Below, piece by piece: positions 18,632 through 27,603 of a stretch of DNA of 46,665 bases. Origin of the DNA: Nitrospira sp. (GTDB lineage: Bacteria > Nitrospirota > Nitrospiria > Nitrospirales > UBA8639); NCBI GenBank assembly GCA_028819435.1, contig JAPPLK010000022.1, forward strand, positions 1-46,665, given 5' to 3'. A program made the translations under genes and the position numbers. The stretch's first letter is position 1. Each line of letters begins with the position of its first letter. Below the pieces are notes generated by a model that saw only the letters and a list, made by a program, of their open reading frames with translations, did no database searches and was not told the origin of the DNA.

Positions 18632-19399
18632 TTATTCGCCGTCGAGAGCCGCCAGTTGCTCAACCGCCTTCCGGTGTATGATCCGGTCGTGGGCGTCTTT
18701 CGCAGGTAATGCGATCGCGCGTTCGAGCAGGTCGCGCGCTTTCCCGCGGTTGTCATCGGCATCCAGGCCTAGAAGGCCAAGCGCATACTCGAAAAAGACG
18801 ATCTTCTCTTGGGGCGCCAATTCAAGCGATCGATCGAAATGAACGAGAGCGTCCTCTTCGCTGGCCTCATAGAGCAGGCTGGCTATGAAGAATCCGGCGA
18901 TGCTGACGGTTCCCGCATGCCAGGCGGCGAGGCTCAAATGGGCGGCTGCCATGTCCGGGGCCAGCCGAAGCGCCTCTTGAATGGTATCATGCACTTGACC
19001 GGCGTAACCTTCGTTCAGCGCCTCCCATGTGCCGGTCACTTGCGCGAGACGCCCCGTGGCATGGGCCAATTGGAGATAGGCTTCCGGGTTGGACGTATCG
19101 AGCCGGATTGCCTTTCGTGCGAGTTCTGCGGCCCGACGGAACGAGCCTTCCTTTTCACTCTCCGGCGCAATGTAGTAGCTGTAAATCGCCAGTGAATTGG
19201 CCGCCAATGCATAGCCTTCTGAGGTGTCGAGATTCTGGGCAAGTTCGGCGGCCTCCGTGAAGCGGCCCTCGGCATAGACGGAGCGTGCCTCTTCGATCGA
19301 CTGTGCGCCGGTGGTTCCCACCGGAGCACACATACACATAACTGTCCAAAAAGTGCGGAATATGAACGTGTTTATGGCGTGCTTCCTACGGACTGTCAT
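18632..19399 (-). CDS. Exported TPR-repeat protein (candidate sterol-transport partner)
   Basis: A 255-residue protein. An N-terminal hydrophobic segment (about 12-26, FIFRTFWTVMCMCAP) looks like a signal peptide or anchor. Helical repeats follow, of TPR type: EEARSVYAEGRFTEAAELAQNL, AAELARKAIRLDTSNPEAYLQLAHATGRLAQ, EALRLAPDMAAAHLSLAAWHAG and HFDRSLELAPQEKIVFFEYALGLLGL. It is the last gene of a minus-strand group with an RND permease and a small membrane protein. In Methylococcus a helical-repeat protein (BstC) acts with an RND permease (BstA) in sterol transport; the match here is by layout and fold type only. Confidence 0.8.
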   Translation of the reverse strand: MTVRRKHAINTFIFRTFWTVMCMCAPVGTTGAQSIEEARSVYAEGRFTEAAELAQNLDTSEGYALAANSLAIYSYYIAPESEKEGSFRRAAELARKAIRLDTSNPEAYLQLAHATGRLAQVTGTWEALNEGYAGQVHDTIQEALRLAPDMAAAHLSLAAWHAGTVSIAGFFIASLLYEASEEDALVHFDRSLELAPQEKIVFFEYALGLLGLDADDNRGKARDLLERAIALPAKDAHDRIIHRKAVEQLAALDGE

Positions 19400-19468
19400 T
19401 GCGGTTCAGGCGGGAGGCAAACGAATAGTGCAAGCCTCGAGCTTTGGGATGAAAGGGTGAGTTCGATC

Positions 19469-19897
19469 CTATGGTTGTTGGCGAAGCGACGCATCCATGA
19501 TGCGCCGTATCCTTCTTTTGAGCAAAAACAACGCAACGGCGACTATACTCACCTCGAACGTGGCCACGATCGTCTGGTTGACGGTAAAGCCTTCTGTGAG
19601 TTGAATAGCGATCCGAGTGGACACCAATCCACCCGCGCCAAAACAACACCCCGCGAGCGCCGCTACGGCCATCAACTCGTGGAACAACCCTGCAAGAAAT
19701 AGCAGCCCGGACCCCACAACCAGCCCGCCGTAGGTGGCGAGAATTTCCGTTTCGCCGGAGGCGTTCAGCGGCGCGATCCCCAAGGCTTCCCCCATTGCGT
19801 GAGGATCAAAGAAGGTAAAAATGCCCGACGCAAGGAACACAACTCCAATCACGCCGAGATAGACTCGCTCGACAATCAAAACGATCTTATCGTCCAT
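19469..19897 (-). CDS. DUF4345-type four-helix membrane protein
   Basis: A 142-residue protein with four predicted membrane helices. The order is VYLGVIGVVFLASGIFTFFDPHAMGEALGI, TYGGLVVGSGLLFLAGL, AVAALAGCCFGAGGLVS and VSIVAVALFLLKRR, which fits the DUF4345 pattern of a first helix, a short amphipathic loop and a conserved GGLxxG. Function unknown. It sits 69 bases upstream of the TPR gene and 170 bases downstream of the RND permease gene, in the same direction. Confidence 0.75.
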   Translation of the reverse strand: MDDKIVLIVERVYLGVIGVVFLASGIFTFFDPHAMGEALGIAPLNASGETEILATYGGLVVGSGLLFLAGLFHELMAVAALAGCCFGAGGLVSTRIAIQLTEGFTVNQTIVATFEVSIVAVALFLLKRRIRRIMDASLRQQP

Positions 19898-20067
19898 AGT
19901 CAGTAGCCCTCGAAACTCAAATGCGGTATGCTAAACCGTACTGATTAATGAAGTATTTCAGAAATATAGCACCATTAATTTTATAATTCCAGATTCCACC
20001 TCCCATAACTTGGCGAACTGAGCCCTCCTTTTTCTCCAGGCCCATTTCCGCATTGGAAAACACCGGG

Positions 20068-22356
20068 TCACGTCTTCCGGTCGATGGCGATCAGCAGGGG
20101 CGGGAGAAGCAGGAAATCACAGATCAGAGCGAAGCCGATCGTGAGTGCAACCAGGAGACCGAGCATCAAACTGATCGCGAACCCCGACGAAGCGAATACC
20201 AGGAAACCGAGTACCAGGATCATGGTTGTGACAAACAGCGGATGACCCACTGAACGAAAAGTGGTTTGCACCGCCTCGGACGCGGAAAGACTTTCCCGAC
20301 GTCCTTTCAGGTACTTGGTCATGAAGTGAATCGTATCGTCGACGACTGTGCCGAAGGCGATCGCGGTCACGAGAGAACCGGCGTTCCCCACCTCGACGTA
20401 GAGATATCCCCAGACGCCGAAGGCCATGGCTGCGGGGATGAAGTTGGGCACCAGGCTGATGAGGCCGAGGCGCAGGCTTCGGAAAATCCCGATCAGGATC
20501 AGCGAAATGAGAGCCATGGCAATGACCGTGCCCCGCAACATGTTTTTGTTGTTGCTGATGGTCAGGTGGGCGAAAGCGAGGCTGTACCCCGACCCCTCGG
20601 TGGCGAGTTCCGGCCCGTTGGCGCGGAGCCACTCCTGTCCGCGTACGTCGAGTTTGCGCTGCTGCTCGGCACTCAGTCTGCGCATGGTGACGGTCATGCG
20701 CGTGGCAGATCGGCCGACGTCGATACGGTTGTTGAGGTCACTGCCGAAGGGAACCGAAAGCTCGTAGAGCAGCAGGTACTGCGCGGCAAGCTCGGAGTCT
20801 TCGGGCAGCCGGTAGAAGGCCGGGTCGTCGCCGTGCATGTTTTTGTTGAGGCGCTTCATGATGTCTGGAAAGGACTGGACGTGCGCGACTTCCGGCTGGG
20901 CGCGGTACCATTCGGCGAAAGCGTCGATCTTGCGCAGGTAGCCGAGATCGGTGATGCCGCCATCGCGCCCGGCACTCAGGGAGTATTCCAGGTTTTCCAT
21001 GCCGGTCAGATTGTCGATGACAAAGTCCGTATCGCGCCGAAATTCATAACGCTCATCCAAATACTGCAACCAATTGTCCGTCAACTCGATGCGGGGAATG
21101 CCCGCCGCCAGGACAATTGCCACGGCGGTCATGGACCAGAGCAGGAGCGTGCGGCGTGCGACGACGAAGCTCCCCAAGCGATCAAAGAAAGCGGAACGCC
21201 GGGCGCGTACGGGCTTTGCGCGCAACGGCAAGACCAATAACAGTGCCGGCAGAAGCGTCATGGAATACATGAAGGCGCAAAGCACGCCAAACGCCACGAA
21301 ATTGCCGAGGACCCGAAAAGGCGGAGAGTCCGAGGCATTGAGACTGAGGAATCCGATCATCGTCGTGACCGTCGTGAGGAACACCGGCCAGGCATTCTCG
21401 CGCAGGGATTCGGCGACCGCCGTGTCCCTGTCCAGATCTTGCCTCATGCCGGACATCGTCGTCGCGATGACGTGGACCGAGTCTGCGATGGCGAGCGTCA
21501 TGATGATAATCGGAATGCCGGAGTTGGCGGCGTTGAGCAGCGTGCCGGTCCAGCCGACGAGCCCCATGGTGGAGGCGATGACGAAGATGAGCATGGCGAC
21601 AAGGGACAGCATGCCCAGCAGGGAGCGCAGAAGGACGGCGGCGACTGACACAATGACGATCAATGCGACTGGCGCAAGGATCCGCATATCGTCGTCGACT
21701 GCGTCTGTCATGATGCGGTTCACGAAGACGTCGCCGGTCAGGTGATAGGTAATATCCGGATGGTCCGCCCTTGCCTTGTCCAAGAGGCCGCGGACGTAGT
21801 CGATAACCTCGGTCAGCGCAGCTTCAGGGTTCTCGGGGAAGGCAAAACTGATGACCAGTCCGGCCACGCGCCCGTCGTGGGAGACGAGCCGGCCCGCGAC
21901 ACTGATCTCGCCTAACGCAATTCCCTTGATCCGGGCGAGGTCGTTATCATTGAGCGACCCGGCGTCTTCCACGAGCCGCTCGACCTTCAAGTCGTCTCCG
22001 ACCGCTTCGGTGTGGTTGTAATTGACAAGAGAGTCGACCCTGGTGGACCAAGGCACGCGCCACGCGGCCTCGGTCAACTCTTCGACGGCGCTCAGCGCTT
22101 CGCGGGTGAAGACCTCACCCCCTTTGGGCGCCACTGCGATCAATGCCACGTTGGTTGCGGTATAGGTATCCTCCAAGGCTTCGAATGCCACGCGATGAGG
22201 ATTGTCCTTATCGAAGTTGTCGCGCCAGTCGTTGGAGACGGTAATGAATTGGAGTCCGGCTGCCAGAACCAGCATGACCGCCACGGCCAATGCGAGGACC
22301 AGCCATCGGTAGCGCAATATGAATGTCGTGTAGCGGTCCAGCAGCAGGGAGGTCAT
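20068..22356 (-). CDS. RND-superfamily permease (HAE3/MmpL type), candidate sterol transporter
   Basis: A 762-residue inner-membrane permease with two similar halves. Each half has one helix, a large periplasmic loop and five further helices. The first half starts RYRWLVLALAVAVMLVLAAGL and carries IADSVHVIATTMSGM; the second carries the charged intramembrane motif GTVVDDTIHFMTKYLKGRRES. It is about 100 residues shorter than HpnN hopanoid transporters. It is divergent from the sterol operon across a 473-base spacer and is followed by a TPR gene, the context in which BstA, an RND sterol transporter, was found in Methylococcus. Substrate is inferred. Confidence 0.88.
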   Translation of the reverse strand: MTSLLLDRYTTFILRYRWLVLALAVAVMLVLAAGLQFITVSNDWRDNFDKDNPHRVAFEALEDTYTATNVALIAVAPKGGEVFTREALSAVEELTEAAWRVPWSTRVDSLVNYNHTEAVGDDLKVERLVEDAGSLNDNDLARIKGIALGEISVAGRLVSHDGRVAGLVISFAFPENPEAALTEVIDYVRGLLDKARADHPDITYHLTGDVFVNRIMTDAVDDDMRILAPVALIVIVSVAAVLLRSLLGMLSLVAMLIFVIASTMGLVGWTGTLLNAANSGIPIIIMTLAIADSVHVIATTMSGMRQDLDRDTAVAESLRENAWPVFLTTVTTMIGFLSLNASDSPPFRVLGNFVAFGVLCAFMYSMTLLPALLLVLPLRAKPVRARRSAFFDRLGSFVVARRTLLLWSMTAVAIVLAAGIPRIELTDNWLQYLDERYEFRRDTDFVIDNLTGMENLEYSLSAGRDGGITDLGYLRKIDAFAEWYRAQPEVAHVQSFPDIMKRLNKNMHGDDPAFYRLPEDSELAAQYLLLYELSVPFGSDLNNRIDVGRSATRMTVTMRRLSAEQQRKLDVRGQEWLRANGPELATEGSGYSLAFAHLTISNNKNMLRGTVIAMALISLILIGIFRSLRLGLISLVPNFIPAAMAFGVWGYLYVEVGNAGSLVTAIAFGTVVDDTIHFMTKYLKGRRESLSASEAVQTTFRSVGHPLFVTTMILVLGFLVFASSGFAISLMLGLLVALTIGFALICDFLLLPPLLIAIDRKT

Positions 22357-22829
22357 AGCTTTGTTTGCCGAAGGTATATCTCAAGCATCGCCACGTGCTT
22401 CCGTAGGCAGGGAGGAAACAATCAGTCTGCCCGCTTGCAGAAATCTTGAGGGGGGCATTATAGCCCAGCGAAAAAATAGATTCCAGCATCATGTATTGCA
22501 CTCGCCGAGACCGGCTCATTCCCCGTCTCGCATCTCAACGAGGTCACAAGACGCCGACTCGTCGGCGCCATCCGTGCCGATCAGAACGCTGACCTGGCGT
22601 TCAAAATAGTGCAATGAATAGAACTAGACTGATTATGCCGAATGTGCTAGAGTGTCGCTTATCAGACAGCTTGGGCTTTCCGGCTCACCCCATCGGCAGC
22701 TTTGTCAAGCAAAACGCTCTTCCCTCGCGTCTCGGGGCAACGATCGGGTAAGGCAGTGAGCGAGAGAAGAGAGGACTTGAGACGTATGACAGACGCTTTT
22801 ACGCCACAATTTCACAATCAGGGCGCGAG
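22357..22829. promoter_or_regulatory. Divergent intergenic region between transporter and sterol operon
   Basis: There are 473 bases without a credible gene between the minus-strand permease and the plus-strand sterol operon. It must hold promoters for both directions. The stretch around 22605-22655 (caatgaatagaactagactgattatgccg) is more AT-rich than its surroundings and is the best candidate area. I cannot define -35 or -10 boxes with confidence. Confidence 0.4.
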
Positions 22830-23990
22830 ATGACCTCAGGGTTGAACGCGTCTGCCGGCTCTTCGACGCCGCCCGTTTTCGTGACCGGTGCGGCAGGACA
22901 CGTAGGCGCCAATCTCGTGCGCCGGCTGCTGGACGACGGCGTGCGGGTCCGGGTCTTGCTGAGACACGAAGACAACAACGAAGGCTTGGAAGGTCTTGAC
23001 GTTGAACGCAGGTTTGGTGATATCCGGGATTTGGATGCAACCCGGCGTGCGCTTGAGGGCTGTCAGGGCGTCTACCACGTCGCGGCCAAGATCTCAACCA
23101 TCGAAGGCAATCGCGCTCATCGCCGGGAAGTGTTCGACTGCAACGTCGTCGGCACCCGTAACGTGCTGCAAGCGGCGCGAGAGGTAGAAGCCGGCCGGGT
23201 GGTGGTGACGGGCTCTTTCAGTGCGGTCGGGTACGATTTGGATAATCCGTCCGCGCCCGCCAACGAGACGATGCAATTCTATCCCATGGAGCGCACGATG
23301 CCGTACGAGCGCAGCAAGTCGCTCGTCGAGCACGAGTGCTGGCGCGCCGCGGCGAAAGGCCAGGACGTCGTGGTGGCAACGTGCTGCGCCGTGGTCGGAC
23401 CCGCCGATTTTTTCCCCTCACGGTTGGGAAGAGCCTTGTGTGACTACAGTAACCGCAAGCTCCATGCTTACGTTGACGGCGGGTTCGAGTTCGTCACGTC
23501 GCGGGACATTGTCGAAGGACACCTGTTGTGTATGCGCCAAGGACGCCAGGGCGAAAAGTACATTTTCAGCAGCGAGTACAAAACCATTTCCGAGATCCTG
23601 GACTTGTTTGAGGAGGTCTCGGGCGTTCCGCGACCGTGCCGGCGTATTCCGGCCAACGTGATGCTCGTTTTTTCCGAAATGACGAGCTTTTACCTGAGCC
23701 GGTTTCACCCGAGCTTTCCCCAGCGTTTCACCCCAGGCGCCATTCGCCTGTTGCGCAAACGCTTACACGCCGACGTCGGTAAAGCGAGACGGGATCTCGG
23801 CTATCAGCCAACCAGTATCCGCGCCGCGGTTCATGAGGCCTACGCCTTTCACTACCACCGCAACGCGATCACGAATCCATTTGCCAAACGCCCGTGCGTG
23901 AACGTCACGAGGCAAAACGCGATAAGACAAGAGGAACGTCTTATGCTGAACGAAGGTATACGGATCACTCCCGACGGAGGCCAGATATGA
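22830..23990 (+). CDS. 3-beta-hydroxysteroid dehydrogenase-type NAD(P) oxidoreductase (SdmB-like)
   Basis: A 386-residue short-chain (extended) dehydrogenase. The Rossmann motif GAAGHVG is in VFVTGAAGHVGANLVRRLL; the catalytic pair is YERSK; VVGPADFFPS and FVTSRDIVEGHLLC are typical of the 3-beta-HSD/NSDHL branch. In bacterial sterol C4 demethylation the Rieske enzyme SdmA oxidises the C4 methyl and SdmB removes it as CO2 while forming the 3-ketone, then reduces it. The C-terminal 35 residues (after PFAKRPCVNV) are an unusual tail. It is the first gene of the sterol operon; its TGA overlaps the ATG of the Rieske gene (ATGA). Confidence 0.87.
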   Translation: MTSGLNASAGSSTPPVFVTGAAGHVGANLVRRLLDDGVRVRVLLRHEDNNEGLEGLDVERRFGDIRDLDATRRALEGCQGVYHVAAKISTIEGNRAHRREVFDCNVVGTRNVLQAAREVEAGRVVVTGSFSAVGYDLDNPSAPANETMQFYPMERTMPYERSKSLVEHECWRAAAKGQDVVVATCCAVVGPADFFPSRLGRALCDYSNRKLHAYVDGGFEFVTSRDIVEGHLLCMRQGRQGEKYIFSSEYKTISEILDLFEEVSGVPRPCRRIPANVMLVFSEMTSFYLSRFHPSFPQRFTPGAIRLLRKRLHADVGKARRDLGYQPTSIRAAVHEAYAFHYHRNAITNPFAKRPCVNVTRQNAIRQEERLMLNEGIRITPDGGQI

Positions 23991-25087
23991 ACCTGGTATC
24001 GGGTGCCCCACCCGACTTCAAAGAAGCCCGCAACCTGCGTCAGCAAGCGCGGGCCGCGGGTATGGACCCGAATTATTGGTACGCGGTTGAAGAAGTGCGC
24101 CGGGTCAAACCCGGGACCGTGGTCGAGGTCATTTTCTGGAAGCGTTCCATTGCGCTGTTTCGTGGAAAGGACGGCTCGTTTCACGCGGTTGAAAATCGCT
24201 GTGCGCATCGCCAACTCAAACTCTCCATGGGCGAGGTTCAAGGCTGCCGGCTCACGTGCGCGTACCACGGCTGGCAGTACGATGAAAACGGACGCTGTGT
24301 CGAGATTCCCCATGACCGCTACGGACGGGGTCTTCCGACGCTTCCGCTCAGAACCTATCCCGTGACGGTGCGTTACGGTCTGGTCTGGTTGTTTCCCGGA
24401 GACCCGGAGCAGGCGGACCTGCGCCGTATCCCGGATATCCCCGAACTTGAGGGACCCGAGCGATGGGCCTGCGAGCCGCTGGTGTTCACTTGGTCGGCTC
24501 ACCACTCGATGGTGATCGACAACGTGAGTGACTTCACCCACGCCCACCTGCATCGTCGGTACCGTCCCTTCGAAGAAGGCGCCGTCCTCACCCGTTGTGA
24601 GACCGTCGGCGACGACGTGCACGTGGCCTACAATACAAAGGTCGGACGCGGGCGTATCTCGGGATTGTTTGTCGATCACGGCCACGTCGACACCACGTAT
24701 ATGGATCTTTGCTATCAATACCCCTACCAGTGGTCGAACACCGATGACGCGATCAAGCACTGGCTTTTTGTCCTGCCGATTGATGAGCGGACCACCCGGG
24801 CGTTCTTCCTGTTCTATTTCAAGTCGCTGAAGTTGCCCTTGCTGCCGGTACGTATTCCCCGTTTTGCCATGAACGCAGTGCTGAAGATCTCGAACCGTGT
24901 GCTCATCGGCCCATTACTCGCCCAGGACGGCGTTGCGGTCGAAGCGGAGCAGCAGGGGTACGAGAGACATTGGGACGCGCCTCCCATCGAGTACAATCCG
25001 GCGGTACGGGCTTTTCAAAACGTGACCGTGCGCAAGTGGCGTGAGTACATGGCGCGCGGGACGGAGAACGGCGATGCCGGGACCTGA
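23987..25087 (+). CDS. Rieske non-heme iron oxygenase (SdmA-like sterol C4 demethylase)
   Basis: A 366-residue oxygenase. The Rieske [2Fe-2S] ligands are C72-x-H74 and C91-x2-H94 (in CAHRQ and CAYHGW). The mononuclear iron site is in DNVSDFTHAHLHRRY. The layout is that of the PaO/KshA-like class, to which SdmA of Methylococcus belongs. With the SdmB-like dehydrogenase upstream the natural role is oxidation of a sterol C4 methyl group to the acid. It needs a ferredoxin and reductase, which are not in the island. The start at 23987 overlaps the previous stop by four bases; the longer in-frame start at 23894 lies inside the upstream gene and is rejected. Confidence 0.88.
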   Translation: MNLVSGAPPDFKEARNLRQQARAAGMDPNYWYAVEEVRRVKPGTVVEVIFWKRSIALFRGKDGSFHAVENRCAHRQLKLSMGEVQGCRLTCAYHGWQYDENGRCVEIPHDRYGRGLPTLPLRTYPVTVRYGLVWLFPGDPEQADLRRIPDIPELEGPERWACEPLVFTWSAHHSMVIDNVSDFTHAHLHRRYRPFEEGAVLTRCETVGDDVHVAYNTKVGRGRISGLFVDHGHVDTTYMDLCYQYPYQWSNTDDAIKHWLFVLPIDERTTRAFFLFYFKSLKLPLLPVRIPRFAMNAVLKISNRVLIGPLLAQDGVAVEAEQQGYERHWDAPPIEYNPAVRAFQNVTVRKWREYMARGTENGDAGT

Positions 25088-26180
25088 TTTCCACTTCCCA
25101 TGGTCCGCGCTGTTGTCGGGCGGCGCCCTGCTCGAGGCGGCAGCCATGGTGTCGGGGTTTATCGGCTTGCTGTTTCTGGGTTCGATGCTGCTGCCCGGAA
25201 GACGGGTGACGGGACCGGAGGTCGAAGGACAATCCACCACCTATAAACTGAACGGCCTTGCCTTGTTCCTGGCGACCGTGATTGTGGCCTGTCTCGCCCA
25301 GGTCTCCGGCTGGTTTTCTCTTTCCGTGCTGCACACCCACTTTGCCGCGTTGTTCGTGGTGACCAACGTCTTCGCATTCGCCTTATCCGGCTGGCTGTAT
25401 TGGGGGAGAGCCAGGCCCCGGGATGCATCGCCGGGACCGTGGTGGCAGGGGTTCTTCTTTGGCGTGGAACTGAATCCCGCCTGGTTCGGGGTGGATTTGA
25501 AGTTGTTCAGCTACCGCCCTTCTCTGATCGGCTTGGTGTTGCTCAACGCATCGTTCGCCGTCGTGCAGTATGATACCTACGGTGAATTGACCCTGGCGAT
25601 GGTGCTCTACCAAGTCTTCACCTTCCTGTACGTGCTCAACTACTTCCAGTTCGAACACGGAATGATCTATACCTGGGATCTGGGCAGTGAGCGTTTCGGA
25701 TGGATGTTGATTTGGGGAGACTACGTGCTGGTGCCATTTTTCTACTGTATCGCCGGCTGGTGGCTGATCCACCCATCGGAATCGCTGTCTCCCGTCGCCG
25801 TGACCGCGACCGTCCTCTTGTTCGTCCTCGGCTTCTGGCTCTTCCGCGGTGCCAATGAACAGAAGCACCGGTTCAAGCGTGACCCGGGCATCAGGATTTG
25901 GGGGCAACCCGCCCAATCCCTGGATGGGCGCTTGCTGGTCTCCGGATTCTGGGGCATTGGACGGCATCTCAACTATACCGGTGAAATCTGCATCTACCTC
26001 GCGTTCACCCTGACCACCGGGTTTGCATCCTGGGTGCCCTACCTGTTACCCGCGTGGCTGGCGGGCCTGTTGTGGCATCGCTCGAGACGTGATGAGCGTC
26101 GCTGCCACGCCAAGTATGGGGAGTTGTGGGGCCGTTATACACAGCGGGTACGTTTTTCGATGCTGCCGTTTGTCTATTGA
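25074..26180 (+). CDS. ERG4/ERG24-family sterol reductase (likely C-14 reductase)
   Basis: A 368-residue polytopic membrane protein. The C-terminal half has the clear ERG4/ERG24 signatures: LLVSGFWGIGRHLNYTGE and LLWHRSRRDERRCHAKYGELWGRYTQRV, plus FSYRPSLIGLVLLNASF and the EQKHRFKRDP stretch before them. Members reduce the C14, C7 or C24(28) double bond of sterols with NADPH. The CYP51-type gene next door leaves a C14-C15 double bond, so C14 reduction is the most economical role. The start is ATG 25074, 14 bases inside the Rieske gene. Confidence 0.9.
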   Translation: MPGPDFHFPWSALLSGGALLEAAAMVSGFIGLLFLGSMLLPGRRVTGPEVEGQSTTYKLNGLALFLATVIVACLAQVSGWFSLSVLHTHFAALFVVTNVFAFALSGWLYWGRARPRDASPGPWWQGFFFGVELNPAWFGVDLKLFSYRPSLIGLVLLNASFAVVQYDTYGELTLAMVLYQVFTFLYVLNYFQFEHGMIYTWDLGSERFGWMLIWGDYVLVPFFYCIAGWWLIHPSESLSPVAVTATVLLFVLGFWLFRGANEQKHRFKRDPGIRIWGQPAQSLDGRLLVSGFWGIGRHLNYTGEICIYLAFTLTTGFASWVPYLLPAWLAGLLWHRSRRDERRCHAKYGELWGRYTQRVRFSMLPFVY

Positions 26181-26193
26181 GAGGAGGACAAGG

Positions 26194-27603
26194 GTGGAAC
26201 ACCTGTCTCACGGTATGGCAACCGTGCGTTCGGCAGGGCCGTCGCCGAACGCGGCCAAAACCGTTCCCGAACTCATGGGTGGGTGGCCGCTGGTCGGTCA
26301 CCTGTTGGATTTTCTAAAGAATCCGGTCTCGATGTTGGACCGCGGCTGGCGCGAGCAGGGGGAACTCGTCCGTTTCCGGCTCGGTCCCCGCGAGTTTGTG
26401 CTCTTTACCGGACCCGAAGCTCACGACTGTTACTTCAGGGCACCGGAGGATCAGCTAAGCGCCAAAGCCGTGTATCAGTTCACGGTCCCCATCTTTGGTC
26501 GTGGCGTGGCTTACGATGCCTCCCCCGAGATCATGGACGAGCAGCTTGGGTTTCTGTTTCCGGCCCTGCGCGAAGCCGCGATGCGCCGGTATGCCCGCGT
26601 CATGTTCGAGGAGACGATGCAGTTGGTCGACGAACTCGGCGAGGATGGGACAGTCGATCTGCCGCATGCACTGAACGAGCTTACCGTCAAAATCGCCAGT
26701 CGTTGTCTTATTGGAGAGGAAGTCCGGGAGCAAGTGGACTCGGGTTTTGCCGAGGCTTATCACGACCTGCAGAACGGCATCAACGTCCTGGGATTTTTTC
26801 TCCCCAGACTGCCTACCGCGGCGCACCGGAGTCGAGACCGGTCCCGCCGCAAAATAGCCGAGATCTTCAGCCGGATCATGAAGGCGCGCCGGCTTTCCGG
26901 GGCTGCGCCCGACGATTTCTTGCAGGCGCTCATGCATGCCCGCTACAAGGATGGCCGCGCCTTGAACGACGACGAGATAACCGGGATCCTGCTGACGGCG
27001 TTGTTCGCGGGGCAACACACCAGCGCGGTGCTCGCGACGTGGACCGGTCTGGAACTGCTGAGAGCATCCTCCTACCTGGCAAAGATAAGAGACGAGATGC
27101 AGGACGTCTACCGCGAGACGGGAACCGTGAGCCTCGAAGGTCTCAAGAGACAAGTGGTGCTGGAAAACGCCGTACGTGAAAACGAGCGGCTGCACCCGCC
27201 GTTGATTATCCTGGTCCGCAAGGTGCTCAAACCCTTGCGTTACGGGGATCATATCGTGCCTGCAGGTACCCTGGCCGTGGTCTCGCCGGCGGTCGCTCAC
27301 CGGTTGTCCCACGTGTTTGCCGACCCTGAGCGGTTCGCCCCGGAGCGTTTTGCCCCTCCCGCATACGAGCACAAACAACACCACTACGCCCTGATCGGTT
27401 TTGGCGGCGGCAAACACCGATGCATGGGCGAACATTTTGCTTACCTGCAAATCAAGGCGATCTGGACCGTGCTGCTCGATCGCTTCGACTTTTCTCTCGA
27501 CACGGCGTTCCCTGCCCCGAATTACAGTAGCTGGGTGACGGGTCCCAAGGCGCCATGCCGTGTCCGCTACCGCCGCCGTTCGCACGCGAGCCTGCTCCGA
27601 TGA
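26194..27603 (+). CDS. cyp51: CYP51-type cytochrome P450 (sterol 14-alpha-demethylase)
   Basis: A 469-residue P450. The I-helix motif is AGQHTSAVLATW, very close to the AGHHTS of CYP51; ExxR is E329-R332 in ENERLHPP; the heme cysteine is C410 in FGGGKHRCMGEHFAYLQIK. The PERF box appears as DPERFAPERF. CYP51 removes the 14-alpha methyl group of lanosterol-type sterols in three oxidations. A GTG at 26194 with GAGGAGG seven bases upstream is the best start; a longer version from 26023 would overlap the reductase gene. Its TGA overlaps the ATG of the fused cyclase gene. Confidence 0.92.
   Translation: MEHLSHGMATVRSAGPSPNAAKTVPELMGGWPLVGHLLDFLKNPVSMLDRGWREQGELVRFRLGPREFVLFTGPEAHDCYFRAPEDQLSAKAVYQFTVPIFGRGVAYDASPEIMDEQLGFLFPALREAAMRRYARVMFEETMQLVDELGEDGTVDLPHALNELTVKIASRCLIGEEVREQVDSGFAEAYHDLQNGINVLGFFLPRLPTAAHRSRDRSRRKIAEIFSRIMKARRLSGAAPDDFLQALMHARYKDGRALNDDEITGILLTALFAGQHTSAVLATWTGLELLRASSYLAKIRDEMQDVYRETGTVSLEGLKRQVVLENAVRENERLHPPLIILVRKVLKPLRYGDHIVPAGTLAVVSPAVAHRLSHVFADPERFAPERFAPPAYEHKQHHYALIGFGGGKHRCMGEHFAYLQIKAIWTVLLDRFDFSLDTAFPAPNYSSWVTGPKAPCRVRYRRRSHASLLR

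Noticed and set aside
20068-22356. Assigning the RND permease as HpnN (hopanoid transport)
   Set aside because: It is about 100 residues shorter than typical HpnN, and no hopanoid gene is in the window; the sterol context is stronger.
26455-27585. Minus-strand frame of 376 codons opposite the CYP51 gene
   Set aside because: All P450 motifs are intact on the plus strand; the opposite frame shows none.
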